From positions 1 through 41,192 of the IMG/VR virus record IMGVR_UViG_3300045284_000220: a stretch of 41,192 bases of DNA. The stretch is one strand, 5' to 3'. Below are positions 16,771 through 23,132 of this stretch, piece after piece (within the stretch, counting starts at the first letter, position 1; the number at the start of each line of letters is the position of its first letter). Under the pieces are notes generated by a model that worked only from the letters and a program-made list of their open reading frames with translations, was not told the origin of the DNA and ran no database searches. Origin of the DNA: a virus. The translations under genes were made by a program, and so were the position numbers.

Positions 16771-17024
16771 GGCGCCGGCTCCTTCGTCGTGTCCGGACTC
16801 CCGATCCACGCCTCGCGCATATCGGCAATGAGGTCGTGCAGCCGGCCGCGATCCGCGCTCCAAAACGTGACCGCGCTGCGGTCGTCATCTTCGGTGGTGT
16901 GGTGTAATTCAAAGGCCGATTTGAGCCAGACCCGCAAGCCGTAAAACTTTTTACCGTCGCGCGTTGTCTCCTCGATGAGATCGACGCCCTCGCCGAGTTC
17001 CTCGTCGTAAACCTGGACCCGCAT
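16767..17024 (-). CDS. Small acidic hypothetical protein (85 aa)
   Basis: The protein reads MRVQVYDEELGEGVDLIEET, is beta-rich in its first half and helical at the end, and is acidic overall. Its stop overlaps the GTG of the ATPase (GTGA), so the two are probably translated together. It may be a partner or regulator of the ATPase. The family is not recognised. Confidence 0.7.
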   Translation of the reverse strand: MRVQVYDEELGEGVDLIEETTRDGKKFYGLRVWLKSAFELHHTTEDDDRSAVTFWSADRGRLHDLIADMREAWIGSPDTTKEPAP

Positions 17025-17047
17025 GGCTACACCTCGAAAGCTAAGAA

Positions 17048-17416
17048 TCAGCGCCAGACGATCCGGTCGAACAGCACGGCATCGCCGACGATAACGTGCA
17101 ATTCTTCCGGCTCGCAGTCGGGATGCGCGCGCAGCCAGTTGGCGCGATAGATGCGGGTCGCTGCCTCGTTGCGCGGCTTCGGTGTTTCGCGGACGTGCCC
17201 CATTTCGTCGATGAACAGGTCGCGACGATCGAGACGCGGATCGACTTCGCCCGCTTCAACCTTCGCGGGGTCGAGCACCGTGACGTGCTCCATTGGGCCG
17301 GCCACGATCGGCTCGACGAGCCCGCGGATTAGGTCAAAGCCTGGATCCTCGGGCCAATCGACGCTGCATCGACGCTGCGAGCCGTCAGCACGGAAGATCG
17401 TGTAATCGGTTTTCAT
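17048..17416 (-). CDS. Conserved-type phage hypothetical protein (122 aa)
   Basis: The ATG at 17416 gives a 122-residue product. A segment of the form DWPEDPGFDLIRGLVEPIV is followed by EHVTVLDPAK, a strand with DLFIDEMGHV, NEAATRIYRANWL, and the end VGDAVLFDRIVWR. I have seen this pattern in many proteobacterial phage proteins of unknown function. The family has no activity I can state. It sits between the annealing-protein candidate and the ATPase. Confidence 0.75.
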   Translation of the reverse strand: MKTDYTIFRADGSQRRCSVDWPEDPGFDLIRGLVEPIVAGPMEHVTVLDPAKVEAGEVDPRLDRRDLFIDEMGHVRETPKPRNEAATRIYRANWLRAHPDCEPEELHVIVGDAVLFDRIVWR

Positions 17417-17426
17417 GCCGCCTCCG

Positions 17427-18551
17427 CTACTCGTCGAAATTGACGCGCCGCCGTTGCTGCGGCGCGGGTTGATCCTGCTGCTGCTCGGCCGCCGGCGGCG
17501 GTGGCGGCGGCGGTGGCGGGCTCGGCGGCGGCGGGGGCGAGCTCTGCTGCACCGCCGGCTCGTTGCGTGGTCGGCCGCGGCCGCGGGCCGCCGGCGGCGG
17601 TGGCGGCGGCGGTGGCGGGCTCGGCGGCGGCGGGGGCGAGCTCTGCTGCACCGCCGGCTCGTTGCGTGGTCGGCCGCGGCCGCGGGCCGCCGGTGGCGGT
17701 GGCGGCGGGCTCGTCTCTTGCGCTGCCGCCTGCGGCTCGCCCTGGCCGACTTCGAGGCCGAGCGCTTGCGCGGACTGCACGAAGGCCGGGAGCGCGCCCT
17801 CGCGCGCCGCATCCCCTAAGCCGCCGATCTGGTCGAGAGTCAGATGTTCGATCGCGCGCCGGTCGAGCGCGATGCCGCGCGACGCCGCGAAGCGCAGGAC
17901 ATTGCCGCGCTTCTCGTCGAGCACCGAGGCGGTGATCGTCTCGCCCTTTTTGAGCTTCAGCATTTCCGCCTTCCAGCGGATCGCTATGTCCTGCGGGATC
18001 AAATCCAAAACCGCGTTGCGATATGCTTTCGATTGGGCAATCGCTTGATATTTCGGCCGCTCGAAGGGCGTTCCGTCGCGGCGATATTCAAAGCGCGCTT
18101 CACGCTGCTCGATCTGGATCGAATTGCCGGTTTTGATGTCGGTCATCTCGACGATGACGGAATAGAAATCGGGCTCGCCGGCCAGTTCCATCACAACCGA
18201 GGCCGACACCGCCATCGGTAGATTTTCCGCCGGGAAGCTTTGGAATACAAAGAGCTCGCCGGTTTTCTGCATCGACGCAACGAGGCGGTGCTTCAAGCCG
18301 CGATAATGCGAGGCCAGGTGGCGCGCGCCGATGACCGAAATTCCCGTGATCGGCTTGCCCTGGATCTCGAAGTTGTAAACGAAGGTATCAGATCCGGCAC
18401 CGTGTAGAACGCCGTCCGCCACCAGCGCATCATCGCGCGCCTCCATGACGTGAAACGCGTCGATGTCGAAACCGCCGGTGACGTTGCGCACCGCTTCGAG
18501 CGTCTGCATGGCTCGCGGGGCAACCAATTGGGGACGGGCTGCGCTCTGCAT
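17427..18551 (-). CDS. Candidate single-strand annealing or DNA-binding protein with Pro-rich AT-hook tail
   Basis: The ATG at 18551 has AGGAGG four to five bases upstream. Residues 1-280 form one globular domain (YNFEIQGKPITGISVIGARHLA, later FERPKYQAIAQSKAYRN) of a kind common in phage recombination operons and not assigned here to a named family. The tail (about 290-374) is Pro-rich with two AT-hook-like cores (RGRGRPRN), which bind the minor groove of AT-rich DNA. Its neighbours are a Cas4-like nuclease and a Rad50-like ATPase, so a recombination partner such as an annealing protein is likely. That role is inferred from context. Confidence 0.75.
   Translation of the reverse strand: MQSAARPQLVAPRAMQTLEAVRNVTGGFDIDAFHVMEARDDALVADGVLHGAGSDTFVYNFEIQGKPITGISVIGARHLASHYRGLKHRLVASMQKTGELFVFQSFPAENLPMAVSASVVMELAGEPDFYSVIVEMTDIKTGNSIQIEQREARFEYRRDGTPFERPKYQAIAQSKAYRNAVLDLIPQDIAIRWKAEMLKLKKGETITASVLDEKRGNVLRFAASRGIALDRRAIEHLTLDQIGGLGDAAREGALPAFVQSAQALGLEVGQGEPQAAAQETSPPPPPPAARGRGRPRNEPAVQQSSPPPPPSPPPPPPPPPAARGRGRPRNEPAVQQSSPPPPPSPPPPPPPPPAAEQQQDQPAPQQRRRVNFDE
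17487..17700 (-). repeat. 99-bp in-frame tandem repeat in the Pro-rich AT-hook tail
   Basis: Two near-identical copies (17487-17585 and 17586-17684) are followed by the beginning of a third. Each encodes 33 residues: a Pro run, then AARGRGRPRNEPAVQQSS, then more Pro. The period is a multiple of three, so copy number can change without a frameshift. Confidence 0.85.
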
Positions 18552-18630
18552 CAATCCTCCTATGCGGCGTCGCCGCTGCTGCTCTTGTGACATCACTCGC
18601 GGCCATAACACCCGGCGCCAAAGGTTGCGC

Positions 18631-19137
18631 TTATTCACCGTGTGCGCCTTCGCGGCAAAACTCGGTGCCCTGGAAATTTAGTCGCGCAAATTCGCCGTAT
18701 TGTTTGGATGCGGCATTATCATAAGCGAGCGCTGCGGCGCGTTCGGAAATGAAGCTGCCAAGATACTGTTGATGGCCCAACGGATCCTTGATTTGGGCGC
18801 ACCATTTCAGACCATCGCGTCGGCGATAAACGCCCTTATATCGTGACGTTCCGATGATCTTCGGACGATTGGCATTCTGTTGTGACTGAGTGGCTAACCT
18901 AAGATTTTCGCGCCGGTTATCGAGCTTGTTTCCGTTCGCGTGATCGACGGTAGATGTGTCGGGCGCAAGTAAAATAAGCCGGTGCATCAACACCTTCATG
19001 CCGCCGCGGCGTCCCCACAAATCACAGATCGCGTAGCCCTGCGCGTTGCGATACCAATGCCGCTGCGATAGCCAATGATGATCGACCTCGGATACGAGGA
19101 CGTCGCCGCCATTGGCTAAAGGAATCGTTCGCGTCAT
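18631..19137 (-). CDS. HNH homing endonuclease with AP2 DNA-binding domain
   Basis: The 168-residue protein has an HNH_3-type motif (about 60-90: VDHANGNKLDNRRENLRLAT) and a C-terminal AP2 domain (about 98-155: YKGVYRRRDGLKWCAQI, then LGSF and AALAYDNAA). Such HNH-AP2 proteins are free-standing homing endonucleases that cut an allele lacking the insertion. Its ATG overlaps the nuclease stop (ATGA). Its base composition is visibly less GC-rich than the flanking genes, which fits recent acquisition. It splits an otherwise continuous recombination set. Confidence 0.9.
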   Translation of the reverse strand: MTRTIPLANGGDVLVSEVDHHWLSQRHWYRNAQGYAICDLWGRRGGMKVLMHRLILLAPDTSTVDHANGNKLDNRRENLRLATQSQQNANRPKIIGTSRYKGVYRRRDGLKWCAQIKDPLGHQQYLGSFISERAAALAYDNAASKQYGEFARLNFQGTEFCREGAHGE

Positions 19138-19994
19138 TTAGGCTGCCACTCATTACAGAATGAAGTACCCCAAGCTGGACACCACTTTTCACCGCACAAG
19201 ATCGAGCTCGGGTTCGCCATGAACGCCCAGGGATCACCGGGCAAGATGCGGCGCGCGGGATCGCCATCGCGAAAGGTCGTAAGATCGCCGGCAATATGAC
19301 GCAGGATATTCGCCGCCGCCGTCTCGGCCGGCCCGACCGCCACCGGATTCGAGACCGGCTCGGGCTGCGGCGTCGCGACCCGGACCCGCTGGATGAAGTC
19401 AATCGAAGCGCTGTCGATATCTAATCCGTGGCTTCGTGCCAGGAGGGCATAGCCGCCAAGCTGCGGCGCCGCCGATCCCGGCCGCCGTGCTCCGGATTTG
19501 AGATCACGGACCCGGTGCGGCTCGCGCGCGACGACATCCGGTTGACCGCTCAACACGATGCCGGGCTCGACTTCCGCCTCGAGGCGTTCCTCGACGACCA
19601 GCGGCTCGATATCCGGCGCGATCAGATAATGGTACATGCGTGTCATCGCGAGCGTCTGCAATTCCGCTTCACGGCGGCTATGGGTCGGACCGTGCGGGCC
19701 GTCAAATTCGATCTCGTATCTAGCCTGCTCTGTGAGCTCCGCGACGGCGATGTCGGCCGCCACCGTCACAGGCGGCAATTCGCCCGATCGCGCCTTTTCG
19801 TCGAGCGTCGTCGCGGCCGCCTTGTGTAGCGCGGACCCGATCGCCGCGCCTATGCCGCGCGTTGTGCGCCGCAACCGAAACCCGGCCGCCTCGATCTCCT
19901 GCCAGAACAACCGCGCCGCGCCGCGCCGCGGGCAATCGGGATAGCCGCTCAACGACGAGCAGCGGATCACGATCGGGCCGAAGGGCGCGCTCAC
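19134..19994 (-). CDS. Cas4-like PD-(D/E)XK exonuclease with Fe-S cluster cysteines
   Basis: The GTG at 19994 is favoured because it overlaps the upstream stop as GTGA and because the protein then starts just before the family's first Cys. The arrangement is one N-terminal Cys (SGYPDCPRR, residue 21) and three near the C-terminus (LCGEKWC and SFC). This is the pattern of Fe-S-bound Cas4 and AddB-type nucleases. Catalytic residues are seen in VLSGQPDVV and VRDLKSG. It probably resects DNA ends to give single strands for an annealing protein. There are 286 residues from this start. An RNA or CRISPR role is not suggested, as no array is present. Confidence 0.83.
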   Translation of the reverse strand: MSAPFGPIVIRCSSLSGYPDCPRRGAARLFWQEIEAAGFRLRRTTRGIGAAIGSALHKAAATTLDEKARSGELPPVTVAADIAVAELTEQARYEIEFDGPHGPTHSRREAELQTLAMTRMYHYLIAPDIEPLVVEERLEAEVEPGIVLSGQPDVVAREPHRVRDLKSGARRPGSAAPQLGGYALLARSHGLDIDSASIDFIQRVRVATPQPEPVSNPVAVGPAETAAANILRHIAGDLTTFRDGDPARRILPGDPWAFMANPSSILCGEKWCPAWGTSFCNEWQPK

Positions 19995-20143
19995 CGCAAC
20001 ACCACCAGCGGCGCGCCGATCAGCAGCCACGCCAGCGCCACAAGCACCAGGATGATCCGAGCCGCTACAAACCATGGCCGGCGAGCTCGGCGCCGCCGGC
20101 AGGCTTCGGCCGCAAAGATCGGCCGGCGTTCGATCGTAATCAT
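19991..20143 (-). CDS. Small single-pass membrane protein (50 aa)
   Basis: A 50-codon frame is coupled at both ends by four-base overlaps, ATGA with the upstream gene and GTGA with the nuclease gene. The N-terminal half is strongly basic (RRRRARRPW). The second half is one hydrophobic helix (about 30-48: IILVLVALAWLLIGAPLVV). It is probably an inner membrane protein with the basic end in the cytoplasm. The function is unknown. Confidence 0.65.
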   Translation of the reverse strand: MITIERRPIFAAEACRRRRARRPWFVAARIILVLVALAWLLIGAPLVVLR

Positions 20144-20367
20144 TGCGGCTTCCGTCGCGGCGGAAGAAACTCGCGCGCCTCGGGTGGATCTAGCGGCCGG
20201 CCGGTGCGCGGGTTCAATTCCGCGGCGGCCGGCGATAGCCGGATCTCGACCCGGCGCGCTACGCCGTCGAACTGAAGGCCGTCAATCTCGATACTGCGGC
20301 CGTTGACCAGCTTAATCCATTGCGGCCGGCTGAGCGTGACGAGCGGCACATGCCGCGAGCGCGCCAT
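20140..20367 (-). CDS. Small hypothetical protein (75 aa)
   Basis: The ATG lies directly after the repressor stop, with GGAGG about eight bases upstream. The product is beta-rich in its centre (IKLVNGRSIEIDGLQF, then RRVEIRLSP) and ends with a Pro- and Arg-rich tail. Its stop overlaps the membrane protein start. Coupling to the repressor places it in immediate early or lysogenic expression. The family is not recognised. Confidence 0.7.
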   Translation of the reverse strand: MARSRHVPLVTLSRPQWIKLVNGRSIEIDGLQFDGVARRVEIRLSPAAAELNPRTGRPLDPPEAREFLPPRRKPQ

Positions 20368-20634
20368 CTATTTGCCTCCGCGGGGGGGGGGGGAACCTTG
20401 CCCCTCTCCCGCGCGCGCGAAGCCCCAAATTTGGGCCGGAACGGCGCCGTCGGTGATCTCTTCCAGCCGAAAAGCATGTGCCAGGGATGGGGTCGCTTGA
20501 TGGCGTTCCCAACGGTACCACGTACGCTCGGAGCAGGGCACAAGGTCGGCGCCGGATCGGGCCGGTACTTTGCCGCGCTCGCGCCACTTGCGGAGCTCGT
20601 CGCCACCAGAATTGCCGCGCCGCCGCGTGTTCAT
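20368..20634 (-). CDS. Small Cro/CI-type HTH regulator (88 aa)
   Basis: The ATG at 20634 has AGGAG nine bases upstream. The core SERTWYRWERHQATPSLAHAFRLEEIT has the Trp-Arg-Trp-Glu recognition-helix pattern of small Cro/CI-type DNA-binding proteins (lambda-repressor fold). The C-terminus is a Gly/Pro tail encoded across a run of 12 C on the coding strand (20382-20393). It is the first leftward gene and faces the palindrome at 20787-20806, so it is the likely regulator of the divergent promoters. No separate CI-size repressor was seen. Confidence 0.75.
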   Translation of the reverse strand: MNTRRRGNSGGDELRKWRERGKVPARSGADLVPCSERTWYRWERHQATPSLAHAFRLEEITDGAVPAQIWGFARAGEGQGSPPPRGGK

Positions 20635-20781
20635 GGGCACAGTTCTCCTATTGCTGGCTCGCGCGCACGGCGCGATCAACGGGGTCGGTGGGGGTCAGAC
20701 TAGACGTGAACCTCGGTTTTCGTTTTTTTTTGATGATGACGCATATGTCCGGTACCCGCAAGAGGGGGTTGACAACAAATT

Positions 20782-20809
20782 TTGAGATAGGACACGGGTG
20801 TCCTATAAA
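20782..20809 (+). promoter_or_regulatory. Early rightward promoter with embedded operator palindrome
   Basis: TTGAGA (20782-20787) and TATAAA (20804-20809) match five of six bases each of the sigma-70 -35 and -10 boxes, 16 bp apart. The spacer region is almost filled by a perfect 9+2+9 palindrome, ATAGGACAC-GG-GTGTCCTAT (20787-20806). A bound regulator would block polymerase directly. The small HTH protein at 20368 is the obvious ligand. Confidence 0.75.
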
Positions 20810-20849
20810 TATTGATAGGCGTGTTTCCGCTAAGGTGCCGTCTTTTCAG

Positions 20850-20975
20850 ATGGCAAATAGTATCAATGGGACAAACGAGTCAGTTGTTCGAATTTTAGCT
20901 GTTGCCGTTCGCCCGAGCTTCCACCCAGCGAATATTGATCTCGATCAACCAAACTCAGGTCTTTTACGGGGTTGA
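20850..20975 (+). CDS. Possible 41-aa leader peptide of the rightward operon
   Basis: The ATG at 20850 is preceded by TAAGGTG, though spacing (about 13) is long. The frame reads MANSINGTNESVVRILAVAVRP and ends before the DnaB-N/HNH gene. It shows no domain. It may be a non-functional frame in the leader. Confidence 0.25.
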   Translation: MANSINGTNESVVRILAVAVRPSFHPANIDLDQPNSGLLRG

Positions 20976-21069
20976 CGGTCGGAGATTACCCGAGGCAACC
21001 TCACCGGCTTCCGGCCATCCCGGGGGCGGCGCATGAACAGACACCCGGCTTTTCGATCCTTCGTGTGAC

Positions 21070-21642
21070 ATGGCGCCACAGCCGCACCATGCGCCCGCGC
21101 CGCTCGTCAGCGAGCAAACCTTACTCGGCGCGCTGCTGCTTCATCACCACTCATGTTCTCGGGTAATTCGATTCCTGCGCCCGGAACATTTCTCTCATCC
21201 GGCGCATCGTCAAATTTTCGAGATCATCGGCGGCATTGTCCGAGACCACTCGGTCGCAAATCCAGTCACCGTTCTACATGCTGCGCGCGATCTGCAAGTG
21301 CTCGACGAAATAGGCGGTGCTGCATACTTAACGCAACTTGCTGAAGCTGCCGCAAAGCACGAGGACGTTAAACGGCTCGCGCGCCAACTCGTCGAAATTA
21401 CTACTGATGACAGAACGCGCTCGGGCAATTGGTCGGCTTGGTACAACGACTATCTTAATTCGGATGACTGGCGAGCGAAGCGGCGCCTCGTTATGGACCG
21501 CTGCGGCGGCCTTTGTGAAGGTTGCCGAAATTCGACCGTCACCGAAATTCACCATTTGACATATGAGCATGTTGGTGCCGAGTTCCTTTATGAGCTCGTC
21601 GGCCTTTGCGGTGACTGTCACTTGCGGGCGCATCAAAAATGA
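21070..21642 (+). CDS. DnaB N-terminal domain fused to an HNH endonuclease
   Basis: Residues about 12-100 match the N-terminal helical domain of replicative helicase DnaB: EQTLLGALLL, then RVIRFLRPEHF, HRQIFEII, and LDEIGGAAYLTQLAEAA. The RecA-like ATPase domain that should follow is absent. After a linker, residues about 125-190 form an HNH nuclease (YLNSDDWRAKR, then CEGCRN, EIHHLTYEHVG, LVGLCGDCHLRAH). The DnaB N-domain normally binds primase and helps form the hexamer, so the fusion could target a nuclease to, or interfere with, the replication machine. The gene is first in the rightward block and is overlapped by the next gene as ATGA. Confidence 0.85.
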   Translation: MAPQPHHAPAPLVSEQTLLGALLLHHHSCSRVIRFLRPEHFSHPAHRQIFEIIGGIVRDHSVANPVTVLHAARDLQVLDEIGGAAYLTQLAEAAAKHEDVKRLARQLVEITTDDRTRSGNWSAWYNDYLNSDDWRAKRRLVMDRCGGLCEGCRNSTVTEIHHLTYEHVGAEFLYELVGLCGDCHLRAHQK

Positions 21643-22385
21643 CCAAGCCGCCAGCCCCGCCTGTGCCGCGTGACATCGATCTGCGCGGTATGGCTTGGAT
21701 GCCGTACTACGGCGATCAATTACTGCGGAGCGAGCTCAATTCGCGGGTATCGGATGCGGGATATCGGGCTGCACATAATCTTTGGTGGGCTTCGTGGCAT
21801 CAAGTTCCTGCCGGTTCACTTCCCGACGATGACAACGTCTTGACACGCCTCGCGGATCTCGGACGGAACGTTCGCGCGTTCCGCCGAATCCGGGACGAAG
21901 CTCTGCATGGTTTCGAAAAATGTGCCGATGGTAGACTATACCACCGCTTTCTGTCCGACATCGCCCTACGTCAGCATAGCCGGCTCGCGCAGGCTAGAAG
22001 TCGCAAACACAAGCACTTAGCGCGTTCGTCCGACGGAGAGAACGCGGACGGAACGCGGACGGAACGCGGGCGGAATGCGTCCGGAACGCGACCGTCTCGC
22101 GCGGAGAGAGACTCAGAGAGAGACTCAGAGAGAGAAGGTTCTTCGGTTCTTCGAACCTCAGAACGTTCGACGCCTTCGGCGTCTCACCCCGCGCCTAACG
22201 GCGCGGGACGCGCGCGGGGCCGCGCGCGAGCGACGCCGGCTTTTCGTGACAAATCGCCAGTGACGAAGCTCTACGAGGGAGCGCTCGATGCAGCAGACGC
22301 CGTCACCGAACGCCAGGAAGCAAGCCAACCGCGAGATCGCCGCAATGGTGGCGCGGCTGCTAAGCCACTACTGGACGGCCGATGA
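21639..22385 (+). CDS. DUF1376-type replication protein
   Basis: The N-terminal 105 residues (MAWMPYYGDQLL, then AAHNLWWASWHQVPAGSLPDDD, RIRDEALHGFEKCADGRLYH) match the DUF1376 family found before phage replication genes. The C-terminal half is low complexity: repeated GTRTERGRNASGTRP and SERDSERDSERE segments, then basic residues. The family is thought to act in replication initiation, but I know of no firm biochemistry. Its start overlaps the upstream stop and its end overlaps the next gene by 98 bp, an unusually long overlap. Confidence 0.82.
   Translation: MTKPPAPPVPRDIDLRGMAWMPYYGDQLLRSELNSRVSDAGYRAAHNLWWASWHQVPAGSLPDDDNVLTRLADLGRNVRAFRRIRDEALHGFEKCADGRLYHRFLSDIALRQHSRLAQARSRKHKHLARSSDGENADGTRTERGRNASGTRPSRAERDSERDSEREGSSVLRTSERSTPSASHPAPNGAGRARGRARATPAFRDKSPVTKLYEGALDAADAVTERQEASQPRDRRNGGAAAKPLLDGR
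22031..22138 (+). repeat. Short tandem repeats inside the DUF1376 gene
   Basis: Two simple repeats are visible: GGAACGCG-type 8- to 10-mers (about 22040-22090) and GAGAGAGACTCA repeated near 22103-22138. Both are coding and lie in the linker, so they may expand or contract. Confidence 0.7.
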
Positions 22386-22707
22386 TCCCGCGCCAGCCCG
22401 GAAAGCGCAGATCGAGGACTGGATTGAAGATTTGTCCGAGTTTGGCCCGGAGTTGGTCAAGCAGGCGATTACTGAATTTCGCCACAGCGGATCGCGCAAT
22501 CGCCCGGTGCCCGGCGATATTCGGACGCTTTGCGTTCAGATCGACAACAACCGCCGCGAACGACAGGCCATCGCCGATCAGCGCCGCGAGCGCTGGCCGC
22601 AATGGCTCGAAGAAACCTGGGGACCGGAGCCCGAGGGGCCGCGCCTGCGTGCCGAAGCGATGGCACGCGACCGCGTCAAAACCGAAACTTCACCGACAGA
22701 GGAGTGA
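22288..22707 (+). CDS. Replication protein, helicase-loader-like (139 aa)
   Basis: The pattern is IAAMVARLLSHYWTADDP, a Trp-Ile-Glu-Asp-Leu segment, ELVKQAITEFRHSG and RPVPGDIRTLC. This resembles the G39P/DnaI-type phage helicase loader N-domain, in which a helix ends in a (P/G)DIR motif. The C-terminal tail is highly charged. With no helicase gene in the window, it would load the host DnaB. It starts inside the preceding gene and may be translated by coupling. The similarity is judged by eye. Confidence 0.6.
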   Translation: MQQTPSPNARKQANREIAAMVARLLSHYWTADDPAPARKAQIEDWIEDLSEFGPELVKQAITEFRHSGSRNRPVPGDIRTLCVQIDNNRRERQAIADQRRERWPQWLEETWGPEPEGPRLRAEAMARDRVKTETSPTEE

Positions 22708-22715
22708 TTGAAATT

Positions 22716-23132
22716 ATGGACGCCGCACTGTCACCGGAACAATCCTCGGCGCTGCGCTCGTACGCAAACCGCGTCGTCAACCTGCACGAGGAACGCGACA
22801 CGTTGAACGGCGATATTCGCGAAACCTACAAGGAAGCGAAGGGCGCCGGCTTCGACACCACGACGTTGCGCGAGATCGTCCGCGAGCTCCGGATGGAACC
22901 GGAGGCCCGGGAGTCGCGGTACTCGCTGCTGGACACCTATCGCGCAGCGCTCGGGCTGCTGGTCGGAACGCCGCTCGGCGAGGCGGCAATGGAGCGCGCC
23001 GAGCGGGAGCCGCCGGTTGCGGCGCGCCCGCGGCCGTTCGCGCAGCAGCCGATCAAGGGGCGTGGCCGCGGTCGTCCGCGCAAGCCGCGGCCGATGGACT
23101 TCCTGCCGGATGAGGCCGCCGGCACGGCATGA
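22716..23132 (+). CDS. GapR-like (DUF2312) protein with AT-hook tail
   Basis: Residues about 6-95 fit the DUF2312/GapR coiled-coil pattern: ALRSYANRVVNLHEERDTLNGDIRETYKEAKGAGFDTTTLREIVR. In Caulobacter, GapR binds overtwisted DNA ahead of replication forks. Here a Pro/Arg tail containing GRGRGRPRKPRP adds an AT-hook. ATG at 22716 is preferred, with GAGGAG upstream; GTG at 22704 is an alternative. Lying between a loader-like protein and a nuclease, it probably binds phage DNA during replication. Confidence 0.8.
   Translation: MDAALSPEQSSALRSYANRVVNLHEERDTLNGDIRETYKEAKGAGFDTTTLREIVRELRMEPEARESRYSLLDTYRAALGLLVGTPLGEAAMERAEREPPVAARPRPFAQQPIKGRGRGRPRKPRPMDFLPDEAAGTA

Larger units (their letters stand above)
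20635..21069. other. Divergent control region of early operons
   Basis: This 435-bp gap between leftward and rightward blocks is less GC-rich than its surroundings. It holds the palindrome and promoter noted separately, a TTGACA at 20769 without a well-spaced -10, a T run near 20725, and at most a 41-codon leader frame. A strong leftward promoter was not found by eye, although one is required for the repressor block. Confidence 0.7.

Noticed and set aside
17487-17700. CRISPR-like array
   Set aside because: The repeat is tandem with no spacers and lies inside a coding sequence.
17048-17812. A longer frame starting at 17812
   Set aside because: Its first part is Arg/Pro-rich and reads the tandem repeat in another frame; the real start is the ATG at 17416.
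20769-20774. TTGACA as a -35 box
   Set aside because: No good -10 lies 16-18 bases downstream, and the TTGAGA/TATAAA pair fits better.
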